Assembly: GCA_022770525.1 (NCBI GenBank) | Contig: JALEHN010000075.1 | Location: 1-36,687, forward strand | Source of the DNA: Clostridiales bacterium | Lineage (GTDB): Bacteria > Bacillota > Clostridia > Lachnospirales > Lachnospiraceae | Direction: 5' to 3' | Length of the DNA: 36,687 nucleotides | In this document: positions 16,625-23,655 of the stretch, in pieces | How positions within the stretch are numbered: position 1 is the stretch's first letter | Layout of the letters: each line of letters begins with the position of its first letter | Position numbers and translations under genes: made by a program | Notes under the pieces: generated by a model | Told to the model about the DNA's origin: nothing | The model's input: only the letters and a program-made list of their open reading frames with translations | The model's database searches: none

Positions 16625-16657
16625 TATATGAAAGCTATATGAAAGCTATATGAAAGC
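16625..16657. repeat. 11-base direct repeats in the feo leader
   Basis: TATATGAAAGC occurs three times head to tail (16625, 16636, 16647), ending at the feoA ribosome binding site. Looser relatives (GAAAGCTATATTGAAGC) lie near 16563-16586. The 11-base step is close to one DNA turn. A regulator site or a translation enhancer is possible. Confidence 0.8.
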
Positions 16658-16669
16658 AGGTGAATGGAA

Positions 16670-16882
16670 ATGCCGTTAACGATGGCTGAAACGGGTCGGC
16701 AGATTCAGATTAGAAAAATCGGAGGTAAGGATGAGACGAGACGCCATTTAGAGAGTCTGGGATTTGTCATCGGAGGATTTGTCACTGTCATATCTGAACT
16801 CAACGGAAATCTGATTGTGAAGGTAAAGGATTCTCGTGTGGCGATCAGCAGAGAGCTTGCAAAAAAAATTTTGATCAATTAG
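16670..16882 (+). CDS. feoA: Ferrous iron transport protein FeoA (first copy)
   Basis: 70 residues forming the SH3-like FeoA fold (QIQIRKIGG, LESLGFVIGGFVTVISELNG, VKVKDSRVAISRELAKKI). FeoA is a small cytoplasmic partner of FeoB needed for Fe(II) uptake. I chose ATG 16670, seven bases after AGGTG (16658-16662); ATG 16664 is too close. This is the first gene of the operon. Two separate feoA genes before feoB are common in clostridia. Confidence 0.9.
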   Translation: MPLTMAETGRQIQIRKIGGKDETRRHLESLGFVIGGFVTVISELNGNLIVKVKDSRVAISRELAKKILIN

Positions 16883-16931
16883 TTTCGATTAATCAATGCC
16901 GGTAAATTTGGATTAAAGGAGGAAATAGAGG

Positions 16932-17153
16932 ATGGCGACATTAAAAGATGCAAAATGCGGGCAGACGGTCCGGGTTGCAAAAATTCATGGTGAAGGAGCA
17001 GTTAAGCGAAGAATTATGGACATGGGGATTACAAAAAATACAGAAATTTTTATCCGAAAAGTGGCACCCCTTGGAGATCCTGTGGAAGTAACGGTCAGAG
17101 GATATGAACTGTCTCTTAGAAAAGCAGATGCCCAAATGGTGGAAGTACAGTAG
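16932..17153 (+). CDS. feoA: Ferrous iron transport protein FeoA (second copy)
   Basis: 73 residues, a typical FeoA: VRVAKIHGEGAVKRRIMDMGITKNTEIFIRK, PLGDPVEVTVRGYELSLRKADA. It matches the family pattern (L/M-G-I... PLGDP..V...G..L.LR) better than the first copy. AAAGGAGG lies before ATG 16932. The two FeoA proteins differ considerably, so they are an old pair and may have divided roles at FeoB. Confidence 0.93.
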   Translation: MATLKDAKCGQTVRVAKIHGEGAVKRRIMDMGITKNTEIFIRKVAPLGDPVEVTVRGYELSLRKADAQMVEVQ

Positions 17154-17338
17154 TGGTGCTTATTTTTTTACTTACGGGTTAGTTAAAACTAAAATGAGTT
17201 AGTAAAGAATTAGCACGGAATTAAATTAGGGCAAAAATAAATGGGGATAAAACTAAATTAGGTTAGAAACAAATGAAGACAGCAATGCATTGACAAGAGG
17301 TCAATCATGCCAAATGTCATCAGAAAGCGAGGATGTAT

Positions 17339-19489
17339 ATGAAAGTCAAAATTGCACTTGCAGGCAACCCGAACTGCGGTAAAACAACGCTGTTTAATGC
17401 CCTGACAGGATCAAATCAGTTTGTCGGAAACTGGCCGGGCGTAACGGTGGAGAAAAAAGAAGGTAAAATCAAAGGTTATACAACAAAGGGAGACGAAGCT
17501 GTTCTTGTGGATCTTCCGGGTATTTATTCTCTGTCACCGTATACACTGGAGGAGGTTGTATCAAGAAATTTTCTGATCAATGAAAAACCTGATGCAATTA
17601 TTAACATTATCGATGGTACGAATCTGGAAAGAAATCTTTATCTGACAACACAGCTGACAGAGCTTGGCATTCCGGTCATCATTGCAGTCAATATGATGGA
17701 TCTTGTAAGAAAGAACGGGGAACTGCTGAATATTGAAAAACTTTCAAAAGATACCGGCTGCAAAGTTGTGGAAATATCAGCATTAAAAGGTGAGGGTATT
17801 GATCAGCTGTCAAAAAGAGCAGTAGCGATTGCAAAGAGCGGCAGGAGCAGTCAGCCGGCGCACAGCTTTGACGGATGCGTGGAGCATGCCATTGCACATA
17901 TTGAAGAAGCAATCAATGGTTATGTTGATGTTGCCATGGAACGGTGGTATGCCGTTAAACTTTTTGAAAGAGATGAAAAAGTAAGAGAAAGCCTGAATCT
18001 CGGTCAGGAGCTGCTGGATCATATTGAGGCGGATATCGTCAGCTGTGAAAAAGAAATGGATGACGATGCGGAAAGTATCATTACTTCAGGAAGATATAAT
18101 TACATAGGAAGTATTATTGAAGACTGCTATACAAAGCGGGTGAAGAAACAGCTGTCTGTGTCTGACAAAATAGACCGGATCGTAACAAACAGATTTCTGG
18201 CGCTGCCTATTTTCGCGGTGGTCATGTTTATCGTTTATTATGTGTCTGTATCGACGGTGGGCGGCATTTTGACAGACTGGACCAATGATACACTTTTTGG
18301 AGAATGGCTGATTCCGGGTGCCCACAGTGCACTGGAAGCCATAGGTTGTGCGCCATGGCTTGACGGTCTGCTTGTTGACGGTATTGTAAGCGGTGTTGGT
18401 GCTGTACTTGGATTTGTACCTCAGATGATTGTACTCTTCCTTTTCCTTGTATTCCTTGAAGGGTGCGGCTATATGGCACGTATAGCATTTATCATGGATC
18501 GAATCTTCCGCAAATTCGGACTTTCGGGAAAATCATTTATTCCGATGCTGATCGGTACCGGCTGCGGTGTTCCGGGAATTATGGCATCAAGAACGATTGA
18601 AAATGACCGGGACCGCAAAATGACAATTATGACAACAACATTTATCCCTTGCGTCGCAAAGCTGCCGATTATCGCATTAATTGCAGGCGCTTTATTTGAC
18701 GGCGCGCCATGGGTTGCGCCGAGTGCTTACTTCGTAGGAATCGCAGCAATTATATGTTCCGGTATTATTTTAAAGAAAACAAAAATGTTTGCCGGAGACC
18801 CGGCGCCGTTTGTCATGGAACTGCCTGCATATCACCTGCCGACAGTGAACAATGTACTCAGAAGCACATGGGAACGTGCATGGTCATTTATTAAGAAAGC
18901 GGGGACGATTATTCTTCTTTCAACCATCGTTGTATGGTTTGCACAGGGCTTCGGCTTTGAAAACGGACATTTTGGTATGGTCGAGGATATGGAAAACAGT
19001 ATTCTTGCGGTCATCGGTTCAGCAATCTGCCGGATATTTAATCCGCTCGGATGGGGCGACTGGAAGACTGCGGTGGCAGCACTGACAGGACTTGTAGCAA
19101 AAGAGAATGTTGTAGGTACTTTCGGTATTCTGTATGGCTTTGGCGAAGTGGCAGAAGACGGCGCGGAAATATGGGGAACACTTGCAGGTTCAATGACCGC
19201 TGTCGCCGCTTATTCATTCCTTGTCTTTAACCTTTTGTGTGCGCCTTGTTTTGCGGCCATGGGCGCAATTAAACGTGAAATGAACAATGCGAAGTGGTTC
19301 TGGTTTGCCATCGGTTATCAGACGATATTGGCTTATACAGTTTCACTGTGCATCTATCAGATTGGAACACTGATTACAACAGGAACCTTCGGCATCGGAA
19401 CAGCAGTGGCCTTCCTGCTTGTCATAGCCTTTATTTATCTGTTGTTCAGACCTTATAAAGAAGGTCAGAAGATGACCGGAAAAATGTGA
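17339..19489 (+). CDS. feoB: Ferrous iron transporter FeoB
   Basis: 716 residues. N-terminal GTPase: G1 GNPNCGKTT (9-17), Q-x-V-G-N-W-P-G-V-T switch region, G3 DLPGIYSL, G4 NMMD and G5 SALKGEG, then the helical NFeoB guanine-dissociation-inhibitor domain (about 170-270). The membrane part has the two gate regions with GTGCGVPGIMASRTI and CAPCFAA; the conserved Cys residues here are thought to line the Fe(II) path. ATG 17339 follows GCGAGG (17327-17332) and is preferred to ATG 17333. The 180 bases before it carry no gene. The product is the main Fe(II) importer of the operon. Confidence 0.97.
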   Translation: MKVKIALAGNPNCGKTTLFNALTGSNQFVGNWPGVTVEKKEGKIKGYTTKGDEAVLVDLPGIYSLSPYTLEEVVSRNFLINEKPDAIINIIDGTNLERNLYLTTQLTELGIPVIIAVNMMDLVRKNGELLNIEKLSKDTGCKVVEISALKGEGIDQLSKRAVAIAKSGRSSQPAHSFDGCVEHAIAHIEEAINGYVDVAMERWYAVKLFERDEKVRESLNLGQELLDHIEADIVSCEKEMDDDAESIITSGRYNYIGSIIEDCYTKRVKKQLSVSDKIDRIVTNRFLALPIFAVVMFIVYYVSVSTVGGILTDWTNDTLFGEWLIPGAHSALEAIGCAPWLDGLLVDGIVSGVGAVLGFVPQMIVLFLFLVFLEGCGYMARIAFIMDRIFRKFGLSGKSFIPMLIGTGCGVPGIMASRTIENDRDRKMTIMTTTFIPCVAKLPIIALIAGALFDGAPWVAPSAYFVGIAAIICSGIILKKTKMFAGDPAPFVMELPAYHLPTVNNVLRSTWERAWSFIKKAGTIILLSTIVVWFAQGFGFENGHFGMVEDMENSILAVIGSAICRIFNPLGWGDWKTAVAALTGLVAKENVVGTFGILYGFGEVAEDGAEIWGTLAGSMTAVAAYSFLVFNLLCAPCFAAMGAIKREMNNAKWFWFAIGYQTILAYTVSLCIYQIGTLITTGTFGIGTAVAFLLVIAFIYLLFRPYKEGQKMTGKM

Positions 19490-19504
19490 GAAGTGTGTCT
19501 GCGG

Positions 19505-19597
19505 CGAAATAAACGTACATAAAGTATGACTGGGGCAAAATAAACACACAGGCAATGTGGCCGTGACGAAATAAACGTACAAGAAGTATATTTACAG
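19505..19597. repeat. Three imperfect 31-base repeats after feoB
   Basis: CGAAATAAACGTAC (19505), CAAAATAAACACAC (19536) and CGAAATAAACGTAC (19567) are spaced exactly 31 bases apart, with similar flanks (GTAT/ATGT). They fill the gap between feoB and the next small gene. No stable hairpin is seen. Confidence 0.7.
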
Positions 19598-19625
19598 TAA
19601 ATAAATGATAGGGAGGTCTGAGATT

Positions 19626-19769
19626 ATGGGAACAGCAATCGTATCGGTTATACTTGCAGGGGTGGCCGTGCTTATTATCCGGCACATGGTAAAGGATAAA
19701 AAGGCCGGAAAATCTTTGCGGTGCGGAGAGAACTGCAGTCACTGCAGCTGCTGCGGTCACAGGCAGTAA
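19626..19769 (+). CDS. FeoB-associated Cys-rich membrane protein
   Basis: 47 residues: one N-terminal membrane helix (TAIVSVILAGVAVLIIRHMV), a basic stretch, then a Cys cluster CGENCSHCSCC. This is the small FeoB-associated Cys-rich protein (sometimes called FeoC-like) of Firmicute feo operons, thought to bind iron or act with FeoB. GGGAGG lies before ATG 19626. The stop is one base from the start of the Fur gene. Confidence 0.88.
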   Translation: MGTAIVSVILAGVAVLIIRHMVKDKKAGKSLRCGENCSHCSCCGHRQ

Positions 19770-19770
19770 A

Positions 19771-20262
19771 ATGACGGAAGTAAACAATAAAATGATGAAA
19801 GAAAACAGCAAAAAAACGATTGTAAAAAATGATGAAAGAAATGATGAAAGGGATGTTTACAGTTACGGGTCCGGGCAACTTCTGAAAGCACAGGTTATCG
19901 AACGTCTCAAGACACAGGGATTTCGACTGACAAAACAACGAAAGCTTTTAATTGACATTATTCTCCGGGAAAACTGCAGCTGCTGCAAGGAGGTTTATAT
20001 CTTAGCATCGAAAAAGGATCCGGGCATAGGGATGGCAACTGTTTATCGGACTGTGGATGCGCTGGAACAGGTCGGTGCGCTGAAACGAAGAACCGCTTAT
20101 CAGTTATGCGATCAGAGCGGCAGTGTGTGCAAAAACTGCCGGATTGAACTGGAGGATGGCACATTAGTGGAACTGAATAGCGCAGATGTAGCAAAAATCA
20201 TTGAAGACGGCATGAAAAAATTCGGTTACGGACATGGGAAAAAAGCGAGAGGCATCCAGTAG
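19771..20262 (+). CDS. Fur-family transcriptional regulator in the feo operon
   Basis: 163 residues. A winged helix of Fur type (GFRLTKQRKLLIDIILREN ... GIGMATVYRTVDALEQVGAL), but the C-terminal half is short and lacks the HHDH and paired CxxC motifs of classical Fur. Instead there is a Cys-rich set CSCCKEVY early on and CDQSGSVCKNC after the wing. The first 35 residues are a charged extension with the duplicated sequence NDERNDER. This non-standard Fur group accompanies feo in clostridia and may sense iron or redox through its Cys residues. Start ATG 19771 has no clear ribosome binding site; translation is probably coupled to the Cys-rich peptide just before it. Confidence 0.85.
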   Translation: MTEVNNKMMKENSKKTIVKNDERNDERDVYSYGSGQLLKAQVIERLKTQGFRLTKQRKLLIDIILRENCSCCKEVYILASKKDPGIGMATVYRTVDALEQVGALKRRTAYQLCDQSGSVCKNCRIELEDGTLVELNSADVAKIIEDGMKKFGYGHGKKARGIQ

Positions 20263-20314
20263 GTGACGGAAAAATTATGAAGGTATAAATGAGATAAAAA
20301 GACATTATTTAAGA

Positions 20315-20354
20315 GACAGCAAATATTCGATTCAAAGAATGTTTTCTGTCTTTT
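20315..20354 (+). terminator. Rho-independent terminator of the feo operon
   Basis: GACAGCAAATATTC (20315-20328) pairs with GAATGTTTTCTGTC (20337-20350) with one mismatch and one G-U pair, then TTTT. Confidence 0.8.
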
Positions 20355-20380
20355 GTGCGCCCGGCGGGCGCACGTTCTGT
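20355..20380. repeat. GC-rich palindromic intergenic repeat, copy 2
   Basis: The same 26 bases as at 8494-8519: GTGCGCCC-GGC-GGGCGCAC (20355-20373) plus GTTCTGT, again immediately after the T-run of a terminator. Confidence 0.8.
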
Positions 20381-20392
20381 TATAGATATCTC

Positions 20393-20421
20393 TGTACAGA
20401 GGTGTCAGAATAGTTTATAAT
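20393..20421 (+). promoter_or_regulatory. Candidate promoter of the DUF2804 gene
   Basis: TATAAT (20416-20421) with a weak -35, TGTACA (20393-20398), 17 bases upstream. The palindrome CTGTACAG covers the -35 and TGTACAG recurs at 20421, so a regulator may bind here. Confidence 0.45.
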
Positions 20422-20459
20422 GTACAGACAAGATGTCTGTTTATCGGAGGTGTAAATGT

Positions 20460-21488
20460 ATGGGTATACGAAATCACGAGGTAACAAAAGTACAGCTGCT
20501 GTTAAAGGAAGATGGCAGTTTAAGAGAACCGGGATGGGCAAAGCAGCAGTTATGGCAGTATGACCGGACGAAGATTAAAGCACCGGGATTCAGAATCAAA
20601 GAGTGGGATTATTATCTCATATTAAATGAAGATTTTGCGGGAGCGTTTACTATTTCAGATGACGGTTATATCGGCCTTCAGTCTGTTTCGCTGTTAAATT
20701 TCAAAGAGGGGTGGGAACATACAGAAACGATTTTAAATCCGTTTCCTATGGGAAAGTTTCATTTGCCTTCATCATCTAAAAGCGGGGATACAGTGTACCG
20801 GGACAAGCGTTTGAAAATGGCATTCAGGGTGCGTGAAGGCAAGCGCCTGATTGAATGCAAGTTTGATAATTTCTATAAAGGCAAACCTTTTAGCTGCAGC
20901 ATTGAGTTGTCGCAGCCTGAGATGGATACGATGGTGATTGCGACACCGTGGAAGGAAAAGAAAACGGCATTTTACTATAATCAGAAAATTAACTGTATGC
21001 CGGCCAGCGGTACAATGACATATGATAATCAGACATATACATTTAAAAAAGAGACCGATTTTGGGACGCTTGACTGGGGCAGAGGTGTGTGGACCTATGA
21101 TAACCGGTGGTACTGGGGATCCGGAAATACAGTGATCGACTGTAAGCCTTTTGGTTTTAATATCGGTTATGGTTTCGGCGACACATCGGCAGCATCAGAG
21201 AATATACTGTTTTATGACGGCAGGGCACATAAACTTGATGATATTACATTTCACATACCAAAGGACAGCTATATGAAGCCGTGGACATTCACATCCAGTG
21301 ACGGCCGTTTTGAAATGGACTTTGTGCCGGTAATGGATCGGGCAGCAAGGACGGCGGCACTGATTATTGAAACAGACCAGCATCAGGTATTTGGCCGAAT
21401 GAGCGGCAAAGCGGTTCTTGATGACGGCAAAGTGATTCAGATTAAAGATGTCATGTGTTTTGCGGAAGATGTCCATAACCGATATTAA
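20460..21488 (+). CDS. DUF2804 domain-containing protein
   Basis: 342 residues matching the DUF2804 pattern throughout (IKEWDYYLILNEDFAGAFTI, FGTLDWGRGVWTYDNRWYWG, FGFNIGYGFGDTSAASENI). The family is found in many bacteria, resembles lipocalin-like or hydroxyneurosporene-synthase folds, and has no agreed function. No signal peptide or membrane helix. ATG 20460 is chosen because CGGAGGTG precedes it; the frame is open to 20433. The last nine codons with the stop are duplicated downstream. It appears to be a single-gene transcript. Confidence 0.88.
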   Translation: MGIRNHEVTKVQLLLKEDGSLREPGWAKQQLWQYDRTKIKAPGFRIKEWDYYLILNEDFAGAFTISDDGYIGLQSVSLLNFKEGWEHTETILNPFPMGKFHLPSSSKSGDTVYRDKRLKMAFRVREGKRLIECKFDNFYKGKPFSCSIELSQPEMDTMVIATPWKEKKTAFYYNQKINCMPASGTMTYDNQTYTFKKETDFGTLDWGRGVWTYDNRWYWGSGNTVIDCKPFGFNIGYGFGDTSAASENILFYDGRAHKLDDITFHIPKDSYMKPWTFTSSDGRFEMDFVPVMDRAARTAALIIETDQHQVFGRMSGKAVLDDGKVIQIKDVMCFAEDVHNRY

Positions 21489-21515
21489 GCGGAAGATGTC
21501 CATAACCGATATTAA
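21462..21515. repeat. 27-base tandem duplication over the DUF2804 stop codon
   Basis: Bases 21462-21488 (the final eight codons and TAA) are repeated exactly at 21489-21515. The second copy is untranslated. Being 27 bases, the duplication keeps the frame, and the exact match points to a recent event. Confidence 0.9.
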
Positions 21516-21521
21516 TAAAAA

Positions 21522-21556
21522 CTGAGGTATCTGCCCCCGGAGGGCGGATACCTCAG
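21522..21556 (-). terminator. Terminator, best read on the minus strand
   Basis: CTGAGGTATC (21522-21531) and GATACCTCAG (21547-21556) pair perfectly, with GCCC/GGGC inside. The T-run lies on the minus-strand side (AAAAA before 21522 on plus), so it ends the XRE gene's transcript and may slow the opposite one. Confidence 0.75.
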
Positions 21557-21638
21557 ATGATTCAACATAAATGATGCCGGTTTGTATGATATCGGATGGG
21601 GACGATGGCACGGGCTTTAGATGATTCAGCACTGCGAT

Positions 21639-22247
21639 TTAAAATGTTAAAGGCGTCCGTGATTTTTGAAGTTCAAGTTCTGTGATTTCTTTAGCTTCTG
21701 TGATTTCTTTTAAGGCAGCTTCTTTAGCTTCACACGGATCTTTTTGCGCTGCTTTTAATGAACGTTTATAAAGATAATTCATTTTTTCCCATTTCAGAAG
21801 GTCTCTGAGAAGATTGTCATTTCTGACAATAAGCAGTGTATCCTGAAGTGAGGCATTATGCTGTTTGCCGCGAATCGAATATTCCATTTCAAGATAAGTG
21901 GAAAGGATCGGGTTAAACTGAATATTTATGGTTTCTTCCTCAAACATGTCATTGCGGCCTCGTTCGCCCTCAATCTGAATGATTCCGGTATCGCACAGAA
22001 CCATCAGCATACCCATCAGGTCACCGACAGTTTCAAGACGCATACCGGCATGCTCAATACCGTTAAGTGCATTGCAGTTTACATTGAGAGCCGCTGCGAT
22101 GCGTTCAATCTGCTGTGGCTGCGGCTGCATTTTATTAATTTCGTATTTTCGTATAGATACAGGGTGAATGCCTGTTAATTCGGCAAGTTTGCCCTGTGTA
22201 ATACCAAGCTGCTTTCTGTAATATCTTATTTTTTCTCCAATTGTCAT
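21639..22247 (-). CDS. XRE-family helix-turn-helix regulator
   Basis: 202 residues. The first 60 are a phage-repressor type helix-turn-helix (IGEKIRYYRKQLGITQGKLAELTGI, ALNVNCNALNGI). The remainder is helical and acidic with no known domain; the tail contains the short repeat EITEAKEITE. The start (22247, minus) is preceded by GGAGGAG. Stand-alone gene with its own terminator. Its target is unknown; the neighbouring flavoprotein remnant and DUF2804 gene give no clear hint. Confidence 0.88.
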   Translation of the reverse strand: MTIGEKIRYYRKQLGITQGKLAELTGIHPVSIRKYEINKMQPQPQQIERIAAALNVNCNALNGIEHAGMRLETVGDLMGMLMVLCDTGIIQIEGERGRNDMFEEETINIQFNPILSTYLEMEYSIRGKQHNASLQDTLLIVRNDNLLRDLLKWEKMNYLYKRSLKAAQKDPCEAKEAALKEITEAKEITELELQKSRTPLTF

Positions 22248-22382
22248 TATATTTTCTCCTCCTGTGTAACGATGTGACTACATTATATCATGAAATACTT
22301 TGTTTGGCTACTGTGATTCGGACATCAGCGCCGCATCTATCGGGTGATATTATTCAAAATTTGAAGATATTTCCGATTTTGA

Positions 22383-22523
22383 AGGGAATCAAGGGGATTT
22401 CACTATAGGGAAGACTTTCCTGACAGCAGTGACGAGTGGATGAAATGGTTGATTTTCCAGAAAAAAGAAGACGGCTGGGAAGTAACCTTTGAGGATGTAA
22501 AACGGGAACAATATGATTATTAA
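22383..22523 (+). pseudogene. Remnant: C-terminus of a fumarate reductase/succinate dehydrogenase-type flavoprotein
   Basis: An open frame from 22383 to TAA 22521-22523 reads RESRGFHYREDFPDSSDEWM then a short KKEDGWEVTFEDV tail. ESRG-x-HYRxDxP is the well-conserved C-terminal motif of the FAD subunit of fumarate reductase, succinate dehydrogenase and related oxidoreductases. The other several hundred residues are absent and a stop lies just upstream, so this is the tail of a deleted gene. The bases between 22248 and 22382 hold the XRE promoter region and nothing else I recognise. Confidence 0.75.
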
Positions 22524-22582
22524 TAAGCTTCAATTGGAAGTATTACAGTAATCATAATTTGAAAACGAAACCTTACTTAAGA

Positions 22583-22619
22583 AATTGAGCGGTGTTCTAA
22601 GAGAAGACACCGCTCAATT
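22583..22619. terminator. Terminator usable in both directions
   Basis: TTGAGCGGTGT (22585-22595) pairs perfectly with ACACCGCTCAA (22607-22617), flanked by A-rich and T-rich ends. It overlaps the stop of the AraC gene (minus) and ends that transcript. Confidence 0.85.
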
Positions 22620-23489
22620 TGCTTCATGAGGTTTTTCATATGGCTGCTGATACAGTTTTCGATATTGTAAAGGTGAGATATGATAGGCTTTGCTGAATGT
22701 TCTGATAAAGTGGCTGATATTTTGAAATCCGCACTGATACGAAATTTCTGTAACGGACATGTCTGATGCAATCAATAGCTGTTCAGCGTGCGAGAGCCTC
22801 AGGTGTTTTACATATTGTGTGAAGGATATTTGAAAATGCTCTTTGAAATAGCGGGACAGGTATTTTTCGGATAAGTGAAAGCAGGCCGACAAATTTGAAA
22901 GAGATATTTCATTACAGTAATTTTGTTGAATATATGAAATTATTTCTTTATCCAGTTCATTTTTTTGCGAAGGAACATAACCAAGCATATCATTATCAAT
23001 CATATTTTGCAAAAACTCTAATAGTAAAATTCTTATTTGAAGCTGATGTTTGTCGGAATCGAAAGGTTTTGCAGACAATTTTTCACATATATCCATCTGT
23101 TTTTCCTTTAATTCCCCGGTAAAATCGTTTTTAAATACAAATTGGCCATTGCGCAATGGCAATAAATACGCTGTTTCCAGATAATCATTGGTCTGAAAGG
23201 AAATAAATTCCGGCGGAAAAAGAAAAGTATAATAGTCAATAAATCCGTCCTTCGTCTGCATTAAATGAAGTTCTCCCGAATTGACGATGAAAATAGAATG
23301 TTCGTTTCCGAGATATGATGCTCCTGCAATGGAAAGTTTAAGATTGCCGCTTCGAATATATATAATTTCAATTTCATGATGCCAGTGAACAGGAGTCTGG
23401 AAGGAATGTTTTATACCGGTAATATGGTAAAAAACATATGGACACTCTTTTGTGCCATGATCTCTGTTTTCGTGTAAATCTGTGTACAT
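22614..23489 (-). CDS. AraC-family transcriptional regulator with N-terminal cupin
   Basis: 291 residues: an N-terminal cupin sensor (VHWHHEIEIIYIRSGNLKLSI, with HWHHE as the typical sugar- or metal-type cupin box) and a C-terminal AraC domain with two helix-turn-helices (ISLSNLSACFHLSEKYLSRY and SVTEISYQCGFQNISHFIRT) ending SPLQYRKLY. Start ATG 23489 (minus) follows GGTGGAG; the frame is open much further upstream but only as a shadow of the MATE gene. It is divergent from the MATE gene with 166 bases between them, so the exporter is the likely target. GCATTAATGC (23573-23582) in the gap is a possible site. Confidence 0.92.
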   Translation of the reverse strand: MYTDLHENRDHGTKECPYVFYHITGIKHSFQTPVHWHHEIEIIYIRSGNLKLSIAGASYLGNEHSIFIVNSGELHLMQTKDGFIDYYTFLFPPEFISFQTNDYLETAYLLPLRNGQFVFKNDFTGELKEKQMDICEKLSAKPFDSDKHQLQIRILLLEFLQNMIDNDMLGYVPSQKNELDKEIISYIQQNYCNEISLSNLSACFHLSEKYLSRYFKEHFQISFTQYVKHLRLSHAEQLLIASDMSVTEISYQCGFQNISHFIRTFSKAYHISPLQYRKLYQQPYEKPHEAN

Positions 23490-23655
23490 AGCTCCACCTT
23501 CAATCAAACAGGTACAAATATAATTTCTGAATTTATCATAATGCAAAAGTGGAAAAAGTGCAATAAAAATACGCATTAATGCAAGATATATCAAAGATAT
23601 AGGGGTAAAATAAACAAAATGCTCATTAGAACTCACTTGAAAGGACAGAATAAAT

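Noticed and set aside
16625..16657. CRISPR-like array in the feo leader
   Set aside because: The 11-base units have no spacers and no cas genes are present.
19446..19938. Cys- and His-rich minus-strand frames opposite the feo end and fur
   Set aside because: They mirror the Cys-rich and basic plus-strand genes, with no ribosome binding sites.
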